64,000 nt of DNA from Lutimaribacter pacificus (GTDB lineage: Bacteria > Pseudomonadota > Alphaproteobacteria > Rhodobacterales > Rhodobacteraceae), in NCBI RefSeq assembly GCF_900142185.1, contig NZ_FQZZ01000003.1, positions 434,001 through 498,000 of the forward strand. Reading direction: 5' to 3'. Position numbers and translations under genes: made by a program. The notes under the pieces were generated by a model. It searched no databases. It was given only the letters and a program-made list of their open reading frames with translations, and was not told the origin of the DNA. Positions 1-10,471 of the stretch are shown piece after piece. Position 1 is the first letter of the stretch. Each line of letters begins with the position of its first letter.

Positions 1-1
1 G

Positions 2-1471
2 CTGATCGTCGGCCAGATCGCCGAGCCGAAATCGCTGGACCCGGCGGCGGTCACCGCCATGAACGATTTTCGTATTCTGGTAAATCTCTACGAGGGGCTG
101 ACCCGGTACAAATCCGGCACGCTCGAGGTCGAGCCGGCGCTGGCGACCGGCTGGGAGATCAGCGAGGACGGCACCGAATATACATTCACCCTGCGTCCGG
201 GGGTCACCTTTCACGACGGCACGCCGTTCAACGCCGAGGCGGTGAAGTTCAACTTCGACCGGATGCTGGACGAGTCCCACCCCTATCACGACACCGGCCC
301 CTTTCCGCTGAGCTTTTTCTTCGGCGCGGTCGAAACGACCGAGGTCGTGGACGACATGACCGTCCGCTTCACGCTGAACGCACCCTACGCGCCTTTCCTG
401 TCGAACCTCGCCTACCCCACCGGGCTGCTGGTCTCGCCCGAGGCGGTCAAGGCGCATGGCGCGGATTTCGGGCGCAACCCGGCGGGCACCGGCGCGTTCA
501 AATTCGCCGAATGGCGCTCGAACGAGGCGGTGGTGATCGAACGGAACGACACCTACTGGGGCGACCCGGCGGGCACCGATGCGGTGGTGTTCCGCCCCAT
601 CACCGACGCCAATACCCGCGTCGCCGAGATGCTGGCCGGCGGCATCGACATCATGGTCGAGGTGCCGCCCACCTCGCTGGGCCAGTTCGGGGGCGACGGG
701 TTCGCCATCACCGAACAGGCCGGGCCGCATGTCTGGTTCCTGATCCTGAACGCCAAGGAAGGCCCCTTTGCCGACAAGCGCGTGCGCCAGGCCGCCAATT
801 ACGCGATCAACAAGGAGGCGATCGTGAACGACGTGCTGGAAGGCACCGCGACCGTCGCCGCCGGGCCGACCCCGCCGGCCTTTGCCTGGGCCTATAACGA
901 CGCGCTCGATCCCTACCCTTACGACCCCGACAAAGCCCGGGCGCTGATCGCCGAGGCCGGGGCCGAGGGCGCCGAACTGACCTTTTTCGTGACCGAGGGC
1001 GGTTCGGGCATGCTCGACCCGATCCCGATGGGCACCGCCATCCAGGCCGATCTGGAAGCGGCGGGTTTCGACGTCAGGATCGAAACCTATGAATGGAACA
1101 CCTTTCTGGGCGAGGTGAATCCCGGCCTGGAAGGCAAGGCCGACATGGCCGAGATGGCGTGGATGACCAACGATCCCGACACCCTGCCCTACCTGGCGCT
1201 GCGGTCGGGCGCGTGGCCGGACCAGGGCGGTTTCAACTCGGGCTATTACGCGAACGAGAAGGTTGACGAACTGCTCGAAGCGGCGCGCAGCGCGACGGAC
1301 CAGGACGAGCGCGCACGGCTTTACCGCGAGATGCAGGAGATCGTGCAGGACGATGCGCCCTGGGTCTTTGTCGCCAACTGGAAACAGAACGCGGTGACCA
1401 GCGACCGGGTCGAAAATTTCGGGCTGGAACCTTCGTTCCTGTTGCACCTGCAGGGCGTCGTCAAGAACTGA
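2..1471 (+). CDS. ABC transporter substrate-binding protein, peptide family 5 (5' end outside window)
   Basis: The periplasmic binding component of a DppA/OppA-type importer. The frame is open from base 2, so the true start and signal peptide lie before the window. The first Met in frame (base 59) is internal, because the preceding residues (VGQIAEPKSLDPA) already match the start of the mature SBP_bac_5 fold. About 489 residues are visible, near the usual 500-530. The family signature LRPGVTFHDGTPF lies at about residues 65-80 of the visible part, followed by a C-terminal lobe ending VFVANWKQNAV. The permease and ATPase genes follow on the same strand. The ligand (peptide, opine or glutathione-like) cannot be told from sequence. 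Confidence 0.93.
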   Translation: MIVGQIAEPKSLDPAAVTAMNDFRILVNLYEGLTRYKSGTLEVEPALATGWEISEDGTEYTFTLRPGVTFHDGTPFNAEAVKFNFDRMLDESHPYHDTGPFPLSFFFGAVETTEVVDDMTVRFTLNAPYAPFLSNLAYPTGLLVSPEAVKAHGADFGRNPAGTGAFKFAEWRSNEAVVIERNDTYWGDPAGTDAVVFRPITDANTRVAEMLAGGIDIMVEVPPTSLGQFGGDGFAITEQAGPHVWFLILNAKEGPFADKRVRQAANYAINKEAIVNDVLEGTATVAAGPTPPAFAWAYNDALDPYPYDPDKARALIAEAGAEGAELTFFVTEGGSGMLDPIPMGTAIQADLEAAGFDVRIETYEWNTFLGEVNPGLEGKADMAEMAWMTNDPDTLPYLALRSGAWPDQGGFNSGYYANEKVDELLEAARSATDQDERARLYREMQEIVQDDAPWVFVANWKQNAVTSDRVENFGLEPSFLLHLQGVVKN

Positions 1472-1481
1472 CCGCGCACGG

Positions 1482-1508
1482 GGTCCGGGCGCGGCCTGCG
1501 CCCGGACC
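1482..1508 (+). promoter_or_regulatory. Intercistronic hairpin after the binding-protein gene
   Basis: A perfect 11-bp stem (GGTCCGGGCGC paired with GCGCCCGGACC) with a 5-base loop lies between the binding-protein stop and the permease gene. It has no U-tract, so it looks like an mRNA 3'-end stabiliser or partial attenuator. Such hairpins commonly let the binding protein be made in excess over the membrane subunits. The stem is seen directly; the role is inferred. Confidence 0.6.
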
Positions 1509-1550
1509 TGCCGGAAACCGGCGTGTTCCGTTCCGTTACGGAGGTGCCCG

Positions 1551-2494
<944 letters not shown>

Positions 2495-2498
<4 letters not shown>

Positions 2499-4360
2499 GC
2501 GCGTTTCTCAGGCTCCTGTTCCGCAACCGGCTGGCCGCACTGGGCGCGGTGGTGCTGGCGGTCATCGTGATCCTCGTCCTGATCATCCCGGTCCTGCCGT
2601 TGCAGAACCCCGACGCCACCGCCACCGCCAACCGGTTCCAGAAACCGTTTTCCGCGGGGCACCCGCTGGGCACCGATCACCTGGGCCGCGACCTGCTCAG
2701 CCGCCTGCTGCACGGCACCCGGCTGTCGCTGGCCGTGGGCATCGCCGCTGCGATCATCGCCGCCACGATCGGCTCGGCCATCGGGATCGTCGCGGGCTAT
2801 TTCGGCGGGCGCACCGACAATGTCATCATGCGCCTCGTCGATATGCTGATGGCGTTTCCCTATATCCTGCTGGCGCTGGCCATCGTCGCGGCGCTCGGGC
2901 CCGGGCTGATGAACGCGCTGATCGCGGTGGCCGCCGTCAACGTCCCGTTCTTCGCGCGCAATATCCGCGGCATTACCGTGGGCCTTGCGGGCCGCGAATT
3001 CATCGACGCCGCGCGGCTGGCGGGCATGGGGCACACACGGATCATCCTGACCGAGCTTTTGCCCAATGTCCTGCCGGTCATCGTCATCGCCATGTCCACC
3101 ACTGTCGGCTGGATGATCCTCGAAACCGCGGGGCTGAGCTTTCTCGGCCTCGGCTCGCAGCCGCCGCAGGCCGATCTCGGCTCGATGCTGGGCGAGGCGC
3201 GCTCGGCGATGATCTCGCATCCGCATACCTCGATCGTGCCGGGCATCATGATCTTCCTGATCGTGATGTCGATCAACCTGCTGGGCGACGGGGTGCGCGA
3301 CGCGCTCGATCCGCGCCTGCGCTCGGGCGCGCTGAGCCGCCCGCGCGCGACCACCCTGGTCCGGCGTTCGGGCGACATCCCCGCCCCCACCGACGACCTG
3401 CTGGCCATCCGCGATTTGCAAACACAGTTCCACGTGGGCAGGCACATCTACCGCGCGGTGGGCGGCGTCAGCCTGGCGGTCAGACCGGGCGAATGCCTGG
3501 GCGTGATCGGCGAAAGCGGATCGGGCAAATCGGTCACCGCGCTCAGCGTCATGGGGCTGGTCGCCTCGCCCCCCGGCGTGATCACCGGCGGCGCGGTCTA
3601 TTTCCGGGGCCAGGACCTGATCGGCGCGCCCTACGAAACCCTGCGGCAAAAGCGCGGCGACAGCGTGGCCTATATCTTCCAGGACCCGCTGTCGACGCTG
3701 CACCCGCTCTACCGCATCGGGCAGCAACTGGCCGAGGCGATCCGGTCGCATCACGGCATTTCCCGGGCCGAGGCGCACCGGCGCGCCGTCCAGCTGCTGA
3801 AGGATGTGCGCATTCCCAACGCGGAAAGCCGGGTGAACGACTATCCGCACGAGATGTCCGGCGGCATGCGCCAGCGCGTCGGCATCGCCATGGCGCTGGC
3901 GAACGAACCCGACGTGATCATCGCCGACGAACCCACCACCGCGCTGGACGTGACCGTGCAGGCGCAGATCCTGTCGCTGCTGGACGACCTGCGCCGCGAA
4001 CGCGGGCTGGCCATCGTCTTCATCACCCATGATTTCGGCGTGGTGGCACAGCTTTGCGACCGGGTGGCGGTCATGTATGCCGGGCGCATCGTCGAGGAGG
4101 GCCCGACCGCGGCGGTGCTGGACGCCCCGGCGCATCCCTATACAAGGCGCCTGATCGCCTGCGTGCCGGAACTGGGCGGCGGGCGGCGCGAACTGGCCGC
4201 CATCCCCGGCCTGCCGCCGATGGTCGACGCGCTGCCGCCCGGCTGCGCCTTTGCCCCGCGGTGCGACAAGGCACAGGACAGCTGCCGCAGCGGCGAGATC
4301 GCCCTGACCGGCACCGCGCCCCGCGCCGTCCGCTGCCTTTACCCCGAGGAGGCCGTGTGA
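2495..4360 (+). CDS. ABC transporter permease-ATPase fusion (DppC-DppD type)
   Basis: One 621-residue protein combines two normally separate subunits. Residues 1 to about 280 are a DppC-type permease: the [15 protein letters not shown] motif, the coupling loop [20 protein letters not shown], and the end [16 protein letters not shown]. After a linker of about 25 residues comes a DppD-type ATPase. It has Walker A GESGSGKS (about 339-346), Q-loop [11 protein letters not shown], signature [14 protein letters not shown], Walker [13 protein letters not shown], and the C-terminal oligopeptide-transporter Cys motif GCAFAPRC. The start is the ATG overlapping the previous stop; a longer frame further upstream is not needed. 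No frameshift separates the halves. Such fusions are known in this family. Confidence 0.95.
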
Positions 4361-5316
4361 TGCCCGCGCTCAAGGTCGACGGTCTGGCCAAGACCTTTCC
4401 GCTGAAAAAGCCGCTGTTCGGTCCCGCCCGCCCCGGCGTGCGCGCGGTGCGCCCGGTCTCGTTCCAGGTGGAAACCGGCGAAACCCTTGGCGTGGTGGGC
4501 GAGTCCGGCTGCGGCAAGTCCACGCTGGCGCGGATGCTGGTGGGGCTGCTGGAACCCTCGGAGGGCACGATCGAGATCGCCGGCAAGGCGCAGGACACCG
4601 CCGACCCCGCAGCCTTCGGCAAACTGATCCAGTACGTGTTCCAGGACCCCAACAGTTCCCTCAACCCGCGCAAGACCATCCGGCAGGTGATGGAGGCGCC
4701 GCTGAAACGCCTTCACGCGATGTCCGGGCCGGACCGCGACCGGCGGATCAGCGAGATTTTCGCCTCGGTCAACCTGCGCGACGAGTTCCTCGGTCGTTAC
4801 CCGCATGAATTCTCGGGCGGGCAGGCCCAGCGGATCGGCATCGCCCGCGCTCTTGCGGCAGACCCGCGGATCATCGTCCTGGACGAACCCGTCTCGGCGC
4901 TGGACGTGTCGGTCCAGGCGCAGGTTCTGAACCTGCTGGCCGACCTCAAATCGCGGTTCGGCCTGACCTACCTGTTCATCACCCACGACCTTGCCGTGGT
5001 CGAGGCGGTCAGCGACCGGATCGTCGTGCTGTATTTCGGCGCGGTGGTCGAGATCGGCAAGGCCGAGAGCATCTTTGCAAACCCCCGCCATCCCTATACA
5101 AAACTGCTTGCCGACAGCGCGCCCGTGGTCGGCCGCCCGCTGACCGCGCCCGAGCAGAAAGGAACCGAGCTTCCCGATCCGCTGAATCCGCCGCCGGGCT
5201 GCGCCTTTGCCGGCCGCTGCCCGCGCGCAACCGATCTGTGCCGGGTGCAGGACCCGGACCTGAAACCGATGGGAGAAGACCAGCTTGCCGCCTGCCATCA
5301 CCCGCTCGAAGGATGA
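4360..5316 (+). CDS. ABC transporter ATPase, DppF/OppF type
   Basis: The second nucleotide-binding subunit, 318 residues. It shows Walker A GESGCGKST (about residues 47-55), Q-loop VFQDPNSSLNPRKT, signature SGGQAQRIGIARAL, Walker B IIVLDEPVSALD and the C-terminal GCAFAGRCP motif typical of peptide-importer ATPases. The start ATG shares one base with the preceding stop (TGATG), so it is translationally coupled to the fusion subunit. Together with the fused ATPase it completes a heterodimeric motor for the importer. Confidence 0.95.
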   Translation: MPALKVDGLAKTFPLKKPLFGPARPGVRAVRPVSFQVETGETLGVVGESGCGKSTLARMLVGLLEPSEGTIEIAGKAQDTADPAAFGKLIQYVFQDPNSSLNPRKTIRQVMEAPLKRLHAMSGPDRDRRISEIFASVNLRDEFLGRYPHEFSGGQAQRIGIARALAADPRIIVLDEPVSALDVSVQAQVLNLLADLKSRFGLTYLFITHDLAVVEAVSDRIVVLYFGAVVEIGKAESIFANPRHPYTKLLADSAPVVGRPLTAPEQKGTELPDPLNPPPGCAFAGRCPRATDLCRVQDPDLKPMGEDQLAACHHPLEG

Positions 5317-6049
5317 ACCGAAACACAGCCGCCCCGTCCAGGTCGCCGAGGCGATCAAGGTCTGGGTGGTCGAACAGGGCCTGCAGGCCGGCGACCGCCT
5401 GCCCGGAGAGGCCGAACTGATCCGCCGCTTCGGCATGTCCAAGGGCACGATCCGCGAAGCCATGCGCATCCTCGAGGCGCAGGGCCTGATCAAGACCCGC
5501 ACCGGGCCGGGCGGCGGCAGCTTCGTACACGAGGTCAGCCGGCAGCGCGCGAAGGCGCTGCTGGGCAACTATTTCTATTTCAAGGACCTGAGCATCGGCG
5601 ACATCTACCAGCTTCGCCTCACGCTCGAGCCGGAACTGGCCGCGTCGCTGGCGGGCAGGCTGTCCGCGGATGTCCTGCGGATGCTCGAGGACAACATCGC
5701 CGAATATTCCAGCCCCGCCAGCGATATCCACGAGGAACGCGCCCAACACGTCGCCTCGCTCAGGTTTCACGCCATTCTGGCCGAACAGGCCGGCAACCCG
5801 CTGCTGGGCTTCGTGGTCGATTTCATGGTGAACCTGCTGTCCGACCTGACGGTCTATCGCCGGCTCTATTCACCGCCCAATATCGAGCTGTGGCAACAGG
5901 GGCGCGATCACCAGCAGGCCCTTGTCCGGGCGCTGCGCGACGGCGATGCGCAAGGCGCGCGCCGCATCATGACCGATCACATGCAAACCGCCTGGAAGCT
6001 CATGCGCCGGCAGGAGGCCGAGATGCAAAACCGCTTCATATCGGAATAG
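5285..6049 (+). CDS. GntR-family transcriptional regulator, FadR subfamily (FCD domain)
   Basis: A 254-residue regulator with an N-terminal winged helix (about residues 15-80; LPGEAELIRRFGMSKGTIREAMRILE) and an all-helical FCD ligand domain (about 95-235). The start is TTG at 5285 inside the end of the ATPase gene, a 32-base overlap. It is supported by GGGAGAAG six bases upstream, and no ATG lies in frame before the DNA-binding helices. It probably regulates the overlapping transporter operon in response to the imported ligand or a breakdown product; that is inferred from context only. Confidence 0.9.
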   Translation: MPPAITRSKDEPKHSRPVQVAEAIKVWVVEQGLQAGDRLPGEAELIRRFGMSKGTIREAMRILEAQGLIKTRTGPGGGSFVHEVSRQRAKALLGNYFYFKDLSIGDIYQLRLTLEPELAASLAGRLSADVLRMLEDNIAEYSSPASDIHEERAQHVASLRFHAILAEQAGNPLLGFVVDFMVNLLSDLTVYRRLYSPPNIELWQQGRDHQQALVRALRDGDAQGARRIMTDHMQTAWKLMRRQEAEMQNRFISE

Positions 6050-6117
6050 CGCCCGCCGCGGGGGGCGCCCGGTTTCCTCTCTATGCCAATATCCTGGGGG
6101 GAGGCGCCGCAGGCGAC

Positions 6118-6134
6118 GGGGGGCAAAGCCCCCC
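6118..6134. terminator. Hairpin between convergent gntR and nnrU
   Basis: GGGGGGC-AAA-GCCCCCC forms a perfect 7-bp stem in the 99-base gap between two converging genes. There is no clear U-tract on either side. It is probably a shared terminator, and it marks the edge of the denitrification island. Confidence 0.5.
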
Positions 6135-6148
6135 TGCAGCCTTGCCGC

Positions 6149-6835
6149 TCAGGGCCCGGGCCAGACCCCGATCACCGGCGCGTGCAGGTGCCACAGCGCG
6201 GCCCAGCCCAGCAGCGCAGCCGCAAGCCGCCACACGGGCGGCGGGCGGCGCGGGCGCCAGCGCCCCGACAGCAGCGCGGCAAGGGGCAAAAGGCCGGTAT
6301 GCGCGGTCAGCCGTGCCCATTCCTCCGCGCCGGCCTGGCGGCGGCGGCGCGTCTCGACGATGCGCATCCCCAGCGCGGAAAACCCGGCGAAGGTGCCGAA
6401 CAGGATGACATGGGCCAGATCGCCATTGGCCCACAGATGCGCCAGCGCCCAAAGCAGCAGCGCCCAGAGCAGCGGCTGCCGCGTCAGCCCGGCGATGCCG
6501 GGGCGGGCCGGGTCGAACCCGGTGCGCCGCCCTTCGAACGCAAAGGGGTTCGGCGCGGCGGTGCCGAAGGCCACCAGCGCCACGACCAGCGGCATGACGA
6601 TGTTGACCGCCCAGCGCGCCGCCGGGCTCTGGTCCCAGATCGGCACGAAGGGCGCGCGCCCCGCGGCCCAGATCACCCAGAGCAGCAGCCCGGTGGATAC
6701 CAGCGAAAACAGCGCGGTATAGCCCCGCGCGCCCAGCGCGGCGACCAGCCGGTCCCTGACGCCCAGCGCCGCCGGAATCCGGTGCGATGCCATGAACACC
6801 CCCATGGCCAGGGCGAATTCTATCCATCCCCACAT
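6149..6835 (-). CDS. nnrU: NnrU family membrane protein
   Basis: A 228-residue polytopic membrane protein of the NnrU family, a relative of isoprenylcysteine-methyltransferase-like membrane proteins. Several hydrophobic segments are visible (about residues 5-22, 38-58, 72-90, 120-140 and 190-215). The conserved FMASHRIPAALGVRDRLVAALG stretch near the N-terminus, and the motif HLWANGDLAHVILFGTFAGFSALGMRI, fit the family. nnrU is required for growth on nitrite or nitric oxide in Rhodobacter, but its biochemical role is not known. It lies 15 bases after norF with an AGGAT ribosome site, so it is probably the last gene of the nor operon. Confidence 0.88.
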   Translation of the reverse strand: MWGWIEFALAMGVFMASHRIPAALGVRDRLVAALGARGYTALFSLVSTGLLLWVIWAAGRAPFVPIWDQSPAARWAVNIVMPLVVALVAFGTAAPNPFAFEGRRTGFDPARPGIAGLTRQPLLWALLLWALAHLWANGDLAHVILFGTFAGFSALGMRIVETRRRRQAGAEEWARLTAHTGLLPLAALLSGRWRPRRPPPVWRLAAALLGWAALWHLHAPVIGVWPGP

Positions 6836-6850
6836 GGCGCGATCCTGACC

Positions 6851-7096
6851 CTAACCGCCCGCCACGGCAAGCCCCATCACCCCGGCCATGAACAGCCCCA
6901 GGACCAGCGCGACGCCCCTTGATATGTCCGGCGCCTGCGACAGCCGCAGGTAGCGGTTCAGGATCACCTGCGCCTTGCCCCAGGCCAGCGTCAGGATCGC
7001 CAGCGCGGCCCAGACCCCGCCCGCCCCGCTCCAGGCGATCGCGGTGCTGGCCAGCGACAGCGCCATCAGAACGGCCCATGCGCGCGTGATGCTCAT
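6851..7096 (-). CDS. norF: NorF, small nitric oxide reductase accessory membrane protein
   Basis: An 81-residue protein with three hydrophobic segments (about residues 8-22, 27-45 and 58-79) resembling a prokaryotic cytochrome-oxidase subunit-IV-like protein. Size, topology and its place directly after norE match NorF of Paracoccus, an accessory factor for full NO reductase activity whose exact action is unsettled. Its ATG overlaps the norE stop (ATGA). Identification rests on context as well as sequence because the protein is so short. Confidence 0.8.
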   Translation of the reverse strand: MSITRAWAVLMALSLASTAIAWSGAGGVWAALAILTLAWGKAQVILNRYLRLSQAPDISRGVALVLGLFMAGVMGLAVAGG

Positions 7097-7668
7097 GCCC
7101 CCGCCCCCAGCAGGTAGATGATGGGAAACAGCAGAACCCAGACCAGATCGACCATATGCCAGAACATCGCCCCCACCTCGACCGTGGGGGCGCGCGGGCG
7201 GATGGCGACCAGCCCGAGGATCACGATGCCCGCCACCACATGCACCGCGTGGAACCCGGTCAGCAGGTAGTAGAAGGTAAAGAACGGATGGGTTTCAAAG
7301 GTGATCCCCGCCGCACCCTTGGCGGCGTAATCCAGCCATTTGATCCACAGGAACGCCACGCCCAGCGCCGCCGCCCCCGCCAGCAGCGCGCGGGTCCGGG
7401 CGGTATCGGCGCTTTCGGCCGCTGCCACGGCCCGCGCCGCCAGCCAGCCCGAGGTGACGAGGATCATCGTGTTCAGCCCCGCGCCGGTGCGGTCGAGATG
7501 CGATTGCGCCTCGGCGAAGCCGGCCGGATCGGTCAGGCGCACGCCCATGAAGGCCAGCAGCCCCGCGCCGAACACCAGCAGTTCCGACACGATCAGCACC
7601 CACATCATCAGATCGCCCGGCAGCGCCTCGATACCGCGGGCGGGGGGTTCGGTCGGCGTCCTGCTCAT
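7093..7668 (-). CDS. norE: NorE, cytochrome c oxidase subunit III-like protein
   Basis: A 191-residue membrane protein of the cytochrome oxidase subunit III family. It has five hydrophobic segments and the family motif ETHPFFTFYYLLTGFHAVHVVAGI (about residues 119-142), then the C-terminal WHMVDLVWVLLFPIIYLL. In nor operons this protein is NorE. It is not part of the purified NorBC enzyme but supports its activity. The start is the ATG at 7668, which overlaps the norD stop by four bases; the frame is open further upstream only as a shadow of norD. Confidence 0.92.
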   Translation of the reverse strand: MSRTPTEPPARGIEALPGDLMMWVLIVSELLVFGAGLLAFMGVRLTDPAGFAEAQSHLDRTGAGLNTMILVTSGWLAARAVAAAESADTARTRALLAGAAALGVAFLWIKWLDYAAKGAAGITFETHPFFTFYYLLTGFHAVHVVAGIVILGLVAIRPRAPTVEVGAMFWHMVDLVWVLLFPIIYLLGAGA

Positions 7669-9659
7669 CCCGCGCCCACCAGGTCGCGGTAGATACGCGG
7701 CAGCGCCTGCGTCAGCCGGTCGGGTTCGGGCACCAGCGTATAGGCGCCGGGGCCGAAGATACGCGAGAACCACGATTTGCCGTCGCGGTCGACGGTGATG
7801 CCATGCACCGCGTGACCCGCCCGGCGTGCCTCGATCACCGCCATGCGGCTGTCCTCGATGCCGTGGCGGCCTTCGTAATGGTCCAGGTCGTTGGGCTTGC
7901 CGTCGGTGATCACCAGCAGCAGGCGCCTTTGCCGCCCCTGCTCGGACAAACCGGCCGAGGCATGGCGGATCGCCGCGCCCAGCCGGGTGTAGAAACCGGG
8001 GTTGAGCGCGGCGATGCGCGCCTCGACCAGCGCCGACATCGGTTCGCCGAACCGCTTGGCCGACTGCACATAGACCCGGTCGCGCTTCAGCGAGGAAAAG
8101 GCGTTGATCGCGAAATCGTCGCCGCAGGCATCCAGCCCCCAGGCGAAACCGGCCAGCGCCTCGCGCTCGACCTCGATCACCGCGCGCCCGCCGTGGCCGT
8201 GACCGGGGATCGCCGCCTCGGTCGAGCGGGACACATCCAGCAGGATCGACACGGCCAGGTCGCGTTTCTCCGCGCGGGTCTGGCGCCAGATACGGTCGGA
8301 CCCCGCGCCGGTGGCAGAAAGATCGACCCGCGCGCGCACGCACCGCTCCATATCCAGCTCATCCCCGTCCGGGTGACCCGGCGACGAGATACGGCCGGGA
8401 CGCATGGCCTCGAACTGGCGCCGGACGGCGCGGATACGGGCGCTTGCGCGCGGGTCGTCCCGAAAGGCGGGCGTGTCCGTGGCTGGCGTCACCTGCGAGG
8501 CAAGAACCCTTGTATGTGCAGGCAGGTAGCTGGCTGTGCGGACATCCCATTCGGGATAGGTAACTGTGGCGGACAGCGTTTCGCGGTCCACGTCCTCGGG
8601 CGCGAGGTCGAGATGCAGCTTGAGCCGCGTCGCCGGCGCTTTGCTGATCTGGCCCAGCCCGATCTCGTCCTGATCGTCGGCGGCCTTTTTCGCGCTGTCG
8701 TCGTCGTCATCCTCGACCCGGCGGTTCAGGTTGACGAACTCGGCCCAGCTCAACAGCGCCTCGAACTTGTGCAGGATGAAGCTGTCATTGCGCTCGGCCT
8801 GTTCCGACTTGCGGCGGCGGGCGCGGCGGGCGGGGCCGTCCTCGGCCTGTTCGGGGCTGCCGTCGGTGCCGCGCGTTTCCACCGCCGAAGCGTCCGAGCG
8901 CACGGGCGCGCGCAGGTCGGGCCAGAGCGCGACCGGCAGGAAGGGGCGATAGCCGCGCGGCGCCGTGACGGCCGACCAGTCGCCCGTCTGCACCGCCACC
9001 CGGAACCGCAGCGCGGCGGGCGACAGGCCCGCGGCGGCGGTCTCGTCGCCATCGGGATGGGCCAGCATGTGACGCACCACCTGTTCCACCGCCGCTTCGG
9101 TCGCGGGCAGGCCGGCGGTCCGGCGCAGGGTCAGCGTGGCGCCGCACAGATCGGCGTAAAGGCCGCGAAATCCCGGTGCTTCGGTCAGCGCGGCGCGCAC
9201 GGTGCGGCGCGCAGCGGCAAGGCTGGCAAGATCGGCCTGCAACGGATCGTCGGGAAGGGTATCGGGGGGCGTGGCGGCCGCCGTGGCGGCAGCCAGCCAG
9301 ACATAAAGCGCGGCATTGGCTTCCGCCGCGGGAAACACCGCCAGGCTGGCGGGCAGGCGCAGGGCGGTGCCGTCGAAACTGGCGCGCGGCAGCTCGTCGG
9401 CCCAGGTCCCCAGCCGCCGCCGCAGGGACAGGCGGTGACGGCTGGTTTCCACGGGCACCGGCTTGATCTCGACGGCCGGGTCGCCGCCGAGGGCGCGGAA
9501 CAGAACTGCCAGCCGCCCGCCGACCTGGGTCAGGTCGACGCGGGCTCCTTCATGGACGACGGGGTCGTCCAGGCGACTGGCAAAGGCGTGCCACAGTTTC
9601 CCGATGGTTTCTTCGGGCTCCCATGGCTCGATTTCGATCTCGTGTTTCACCGGCCTCAC
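7665..9659 (-). CDS. norD: NorD, VWA-domain activator of nitric oxide reductase
   Basis: A 664-residue cytoplasmic protein with a C-terminal von Willebrand A domain (about residues 470-660) containing a MIDAS-like DVSRSTE motif and an ITDGKPND strand. The middle holds an acidic stretch (EDDDDDSAKKAADD). NorD works with the MoxR-type ATPase NorQ, probably to insert the non-heme iron of NorB. The start codon is GTG at 9659, overlapping the norQ stop as GTGA; an in-frame GTG three codons later is an alternative. The length is slightly above the usual 610-640. Confidence 0.94.
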   Translation of the reverse strand: MRPVKHEIEIEPWEPEETIGKLWHAFASRLDDPVVHEGARVDLTQVGGRLAVLFRALGGDPAVEIKPVPVETSRHRLSLRRRLGTWADELPRASFDGTALRLPASLAVFPAAEANAALYVWLAAATAAATPPDTLPDDPLQADLASLAAARRTVRAALTEAPGFRGLYADLCGATLTLRRTAGLPATEAAVEQVVRHMLAHPDGDETAAAGLSPAALRFRVAVQTGDWSAVTAPRGYRPFLPVALWPDLRAPVRSDASAVETRGTDGSPEQAEDGPARRARRRKSEQAERNDSFILHKFEALLSWAEFVNLNRRVEDDDDDSAKKAADDQDEIGLGQISKAPATRLKLHLDLAPEDVDRETLSATVTYPEWDVRTASYLPAHTRVLASQVTPATDTPAFRDDPRASARIRAVRRQFEAMRPGRISSPGHPDGDELDMERCVRARVDLSATGAGSDRIWRQTRAEKRDLAVSILLDVSRSTEAAIPGHGHGGRAVIEVEREALAGFAWGLDACGDDFAINAFSSLKRDRVYVQSAKRFGEPMSALVEARIAALNPGFYTRLGAAIRHASAGLSEQGRQRRLLLVITDGKPNDLDHYEGRHGIEDSRMAVIEARRAGHAVHGITVDRDGKSWFSRIFGPGAYTLVPEPDRLTQALPRIYRDLVGAG

Positions 9660-10471
9660 CCGAAAACGGCTGTCACAAGATCGCGGAGCCCGGATTTCAC
9701 ATCGGGATCGTCGGTCAGCGGCTCGATCATCGCGGTCTGCACCGCGCGCTCGACCGGCATCCCCTGGCGGATCAGCGTCGCGGCATAGACGACAAGGCGG
9801 GTCGAGACCCCCTCTTCCAGGTCCTGCCCCTTCAGCCCGCGCAGCTTGCCCGCCAGCCGCACCAGCGGCGCGACACGATCCTCGGACAGGCCGGATTCGC
9901 GGGCCACGACGGGGATTTCATGCGCGGCGCGCGGGAAATCGAACTCCAGCGCGATGAACCGCTGGCGCGTCGAGGGTTTCAGGGTCTTCAGGATGTTCTG
10001 GTAGCCCGGGTTGTAGGACGCCACGAGCAGGAAATCGGGATGCGCCTCGATCTCTTCGCCGGTGCGGTCGATCGGCAGGATGCGGCGGTCGTCGGTCAGC
10101 GGGTGCAGCACCACCGTCACGTCCTTGCGCGCCTCGACCACCTCGTCGAGATAGCAGATCGCGCCCTCGCGCACCGCGCGGGTCAGCGGCCCGTCGACCC
10201 AGACGGTTTCGCCGCCCTTCAGCAGGTAGCGCCCGATCAGGTCGGCCGCCGACAGGTCGTCATGGCAGGCCACGGTATAAAGCGGCCGGCCAAGCTGCGC
10301 GGCCATATGGGCCACGAAACGGGTCTTGCCGCATCCGGTGGGGCCTTTCAGCAGCACCGGCAGGCCGTTGCGGGCGGCGGCGGCGAACACGTCGCATTCG
10401 TCGCCCTGGGCAAGGTAGAAGGGGGCATCTGCCGCCCCCTTCATGGTCAGGGAACCGTCCATCGTCATCAC
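9656..10471 (-). CDS. norQ: NorQ, MoxR-type AAA+ ATPase
   Basis: A 271-residue AAA+ ATPase: Walker A GPTGCGKT at about residues 42-49, Walker B ICYLDEVVEA, sensor-like VASYNP and arginine-finger region KPSTRQRF. It belongs to the CbbQ/NirQ/NorQ group of MoxR ATPases that pair with VWA proteins, here NorD, to mature an iron enzyme. The start is GTG at 10471 overlapping the norB stop (GTGA), or the ATG one codon later. Confidence 0.95.
   Translation of the reverse strand: MMTMDGSLTMKGAADAPFYLAQGDECDVFAAAARNGLPVLLKGPTGCGKTRFVAHMAAQLGRPLYTVACHDDLSAADLIGRYLLKGGETVWVDGPLTRAVREGAICYLDEVVEARKDVTVVLHPLTDDRRILPIDRTGEEIEAHPDFLLVASYNPGYQNILKTLKPSTRQRFIALEFDFPRAAHEIPVVARESGLSEDRVAPLVRLAGKLRGLKGQDLEEGVSTRLVVYAATLIRQGMPVERAVQTAMIEPLTDDPDVKSGLRDLVTAVFG

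Noticed and set aside
7803-9788. A 661-codon plus-strand open frame across norD
   Set aside because: Antisense shadow of norD; no domain, no ribosome site, and the norD VWA motifs are on the other strand.
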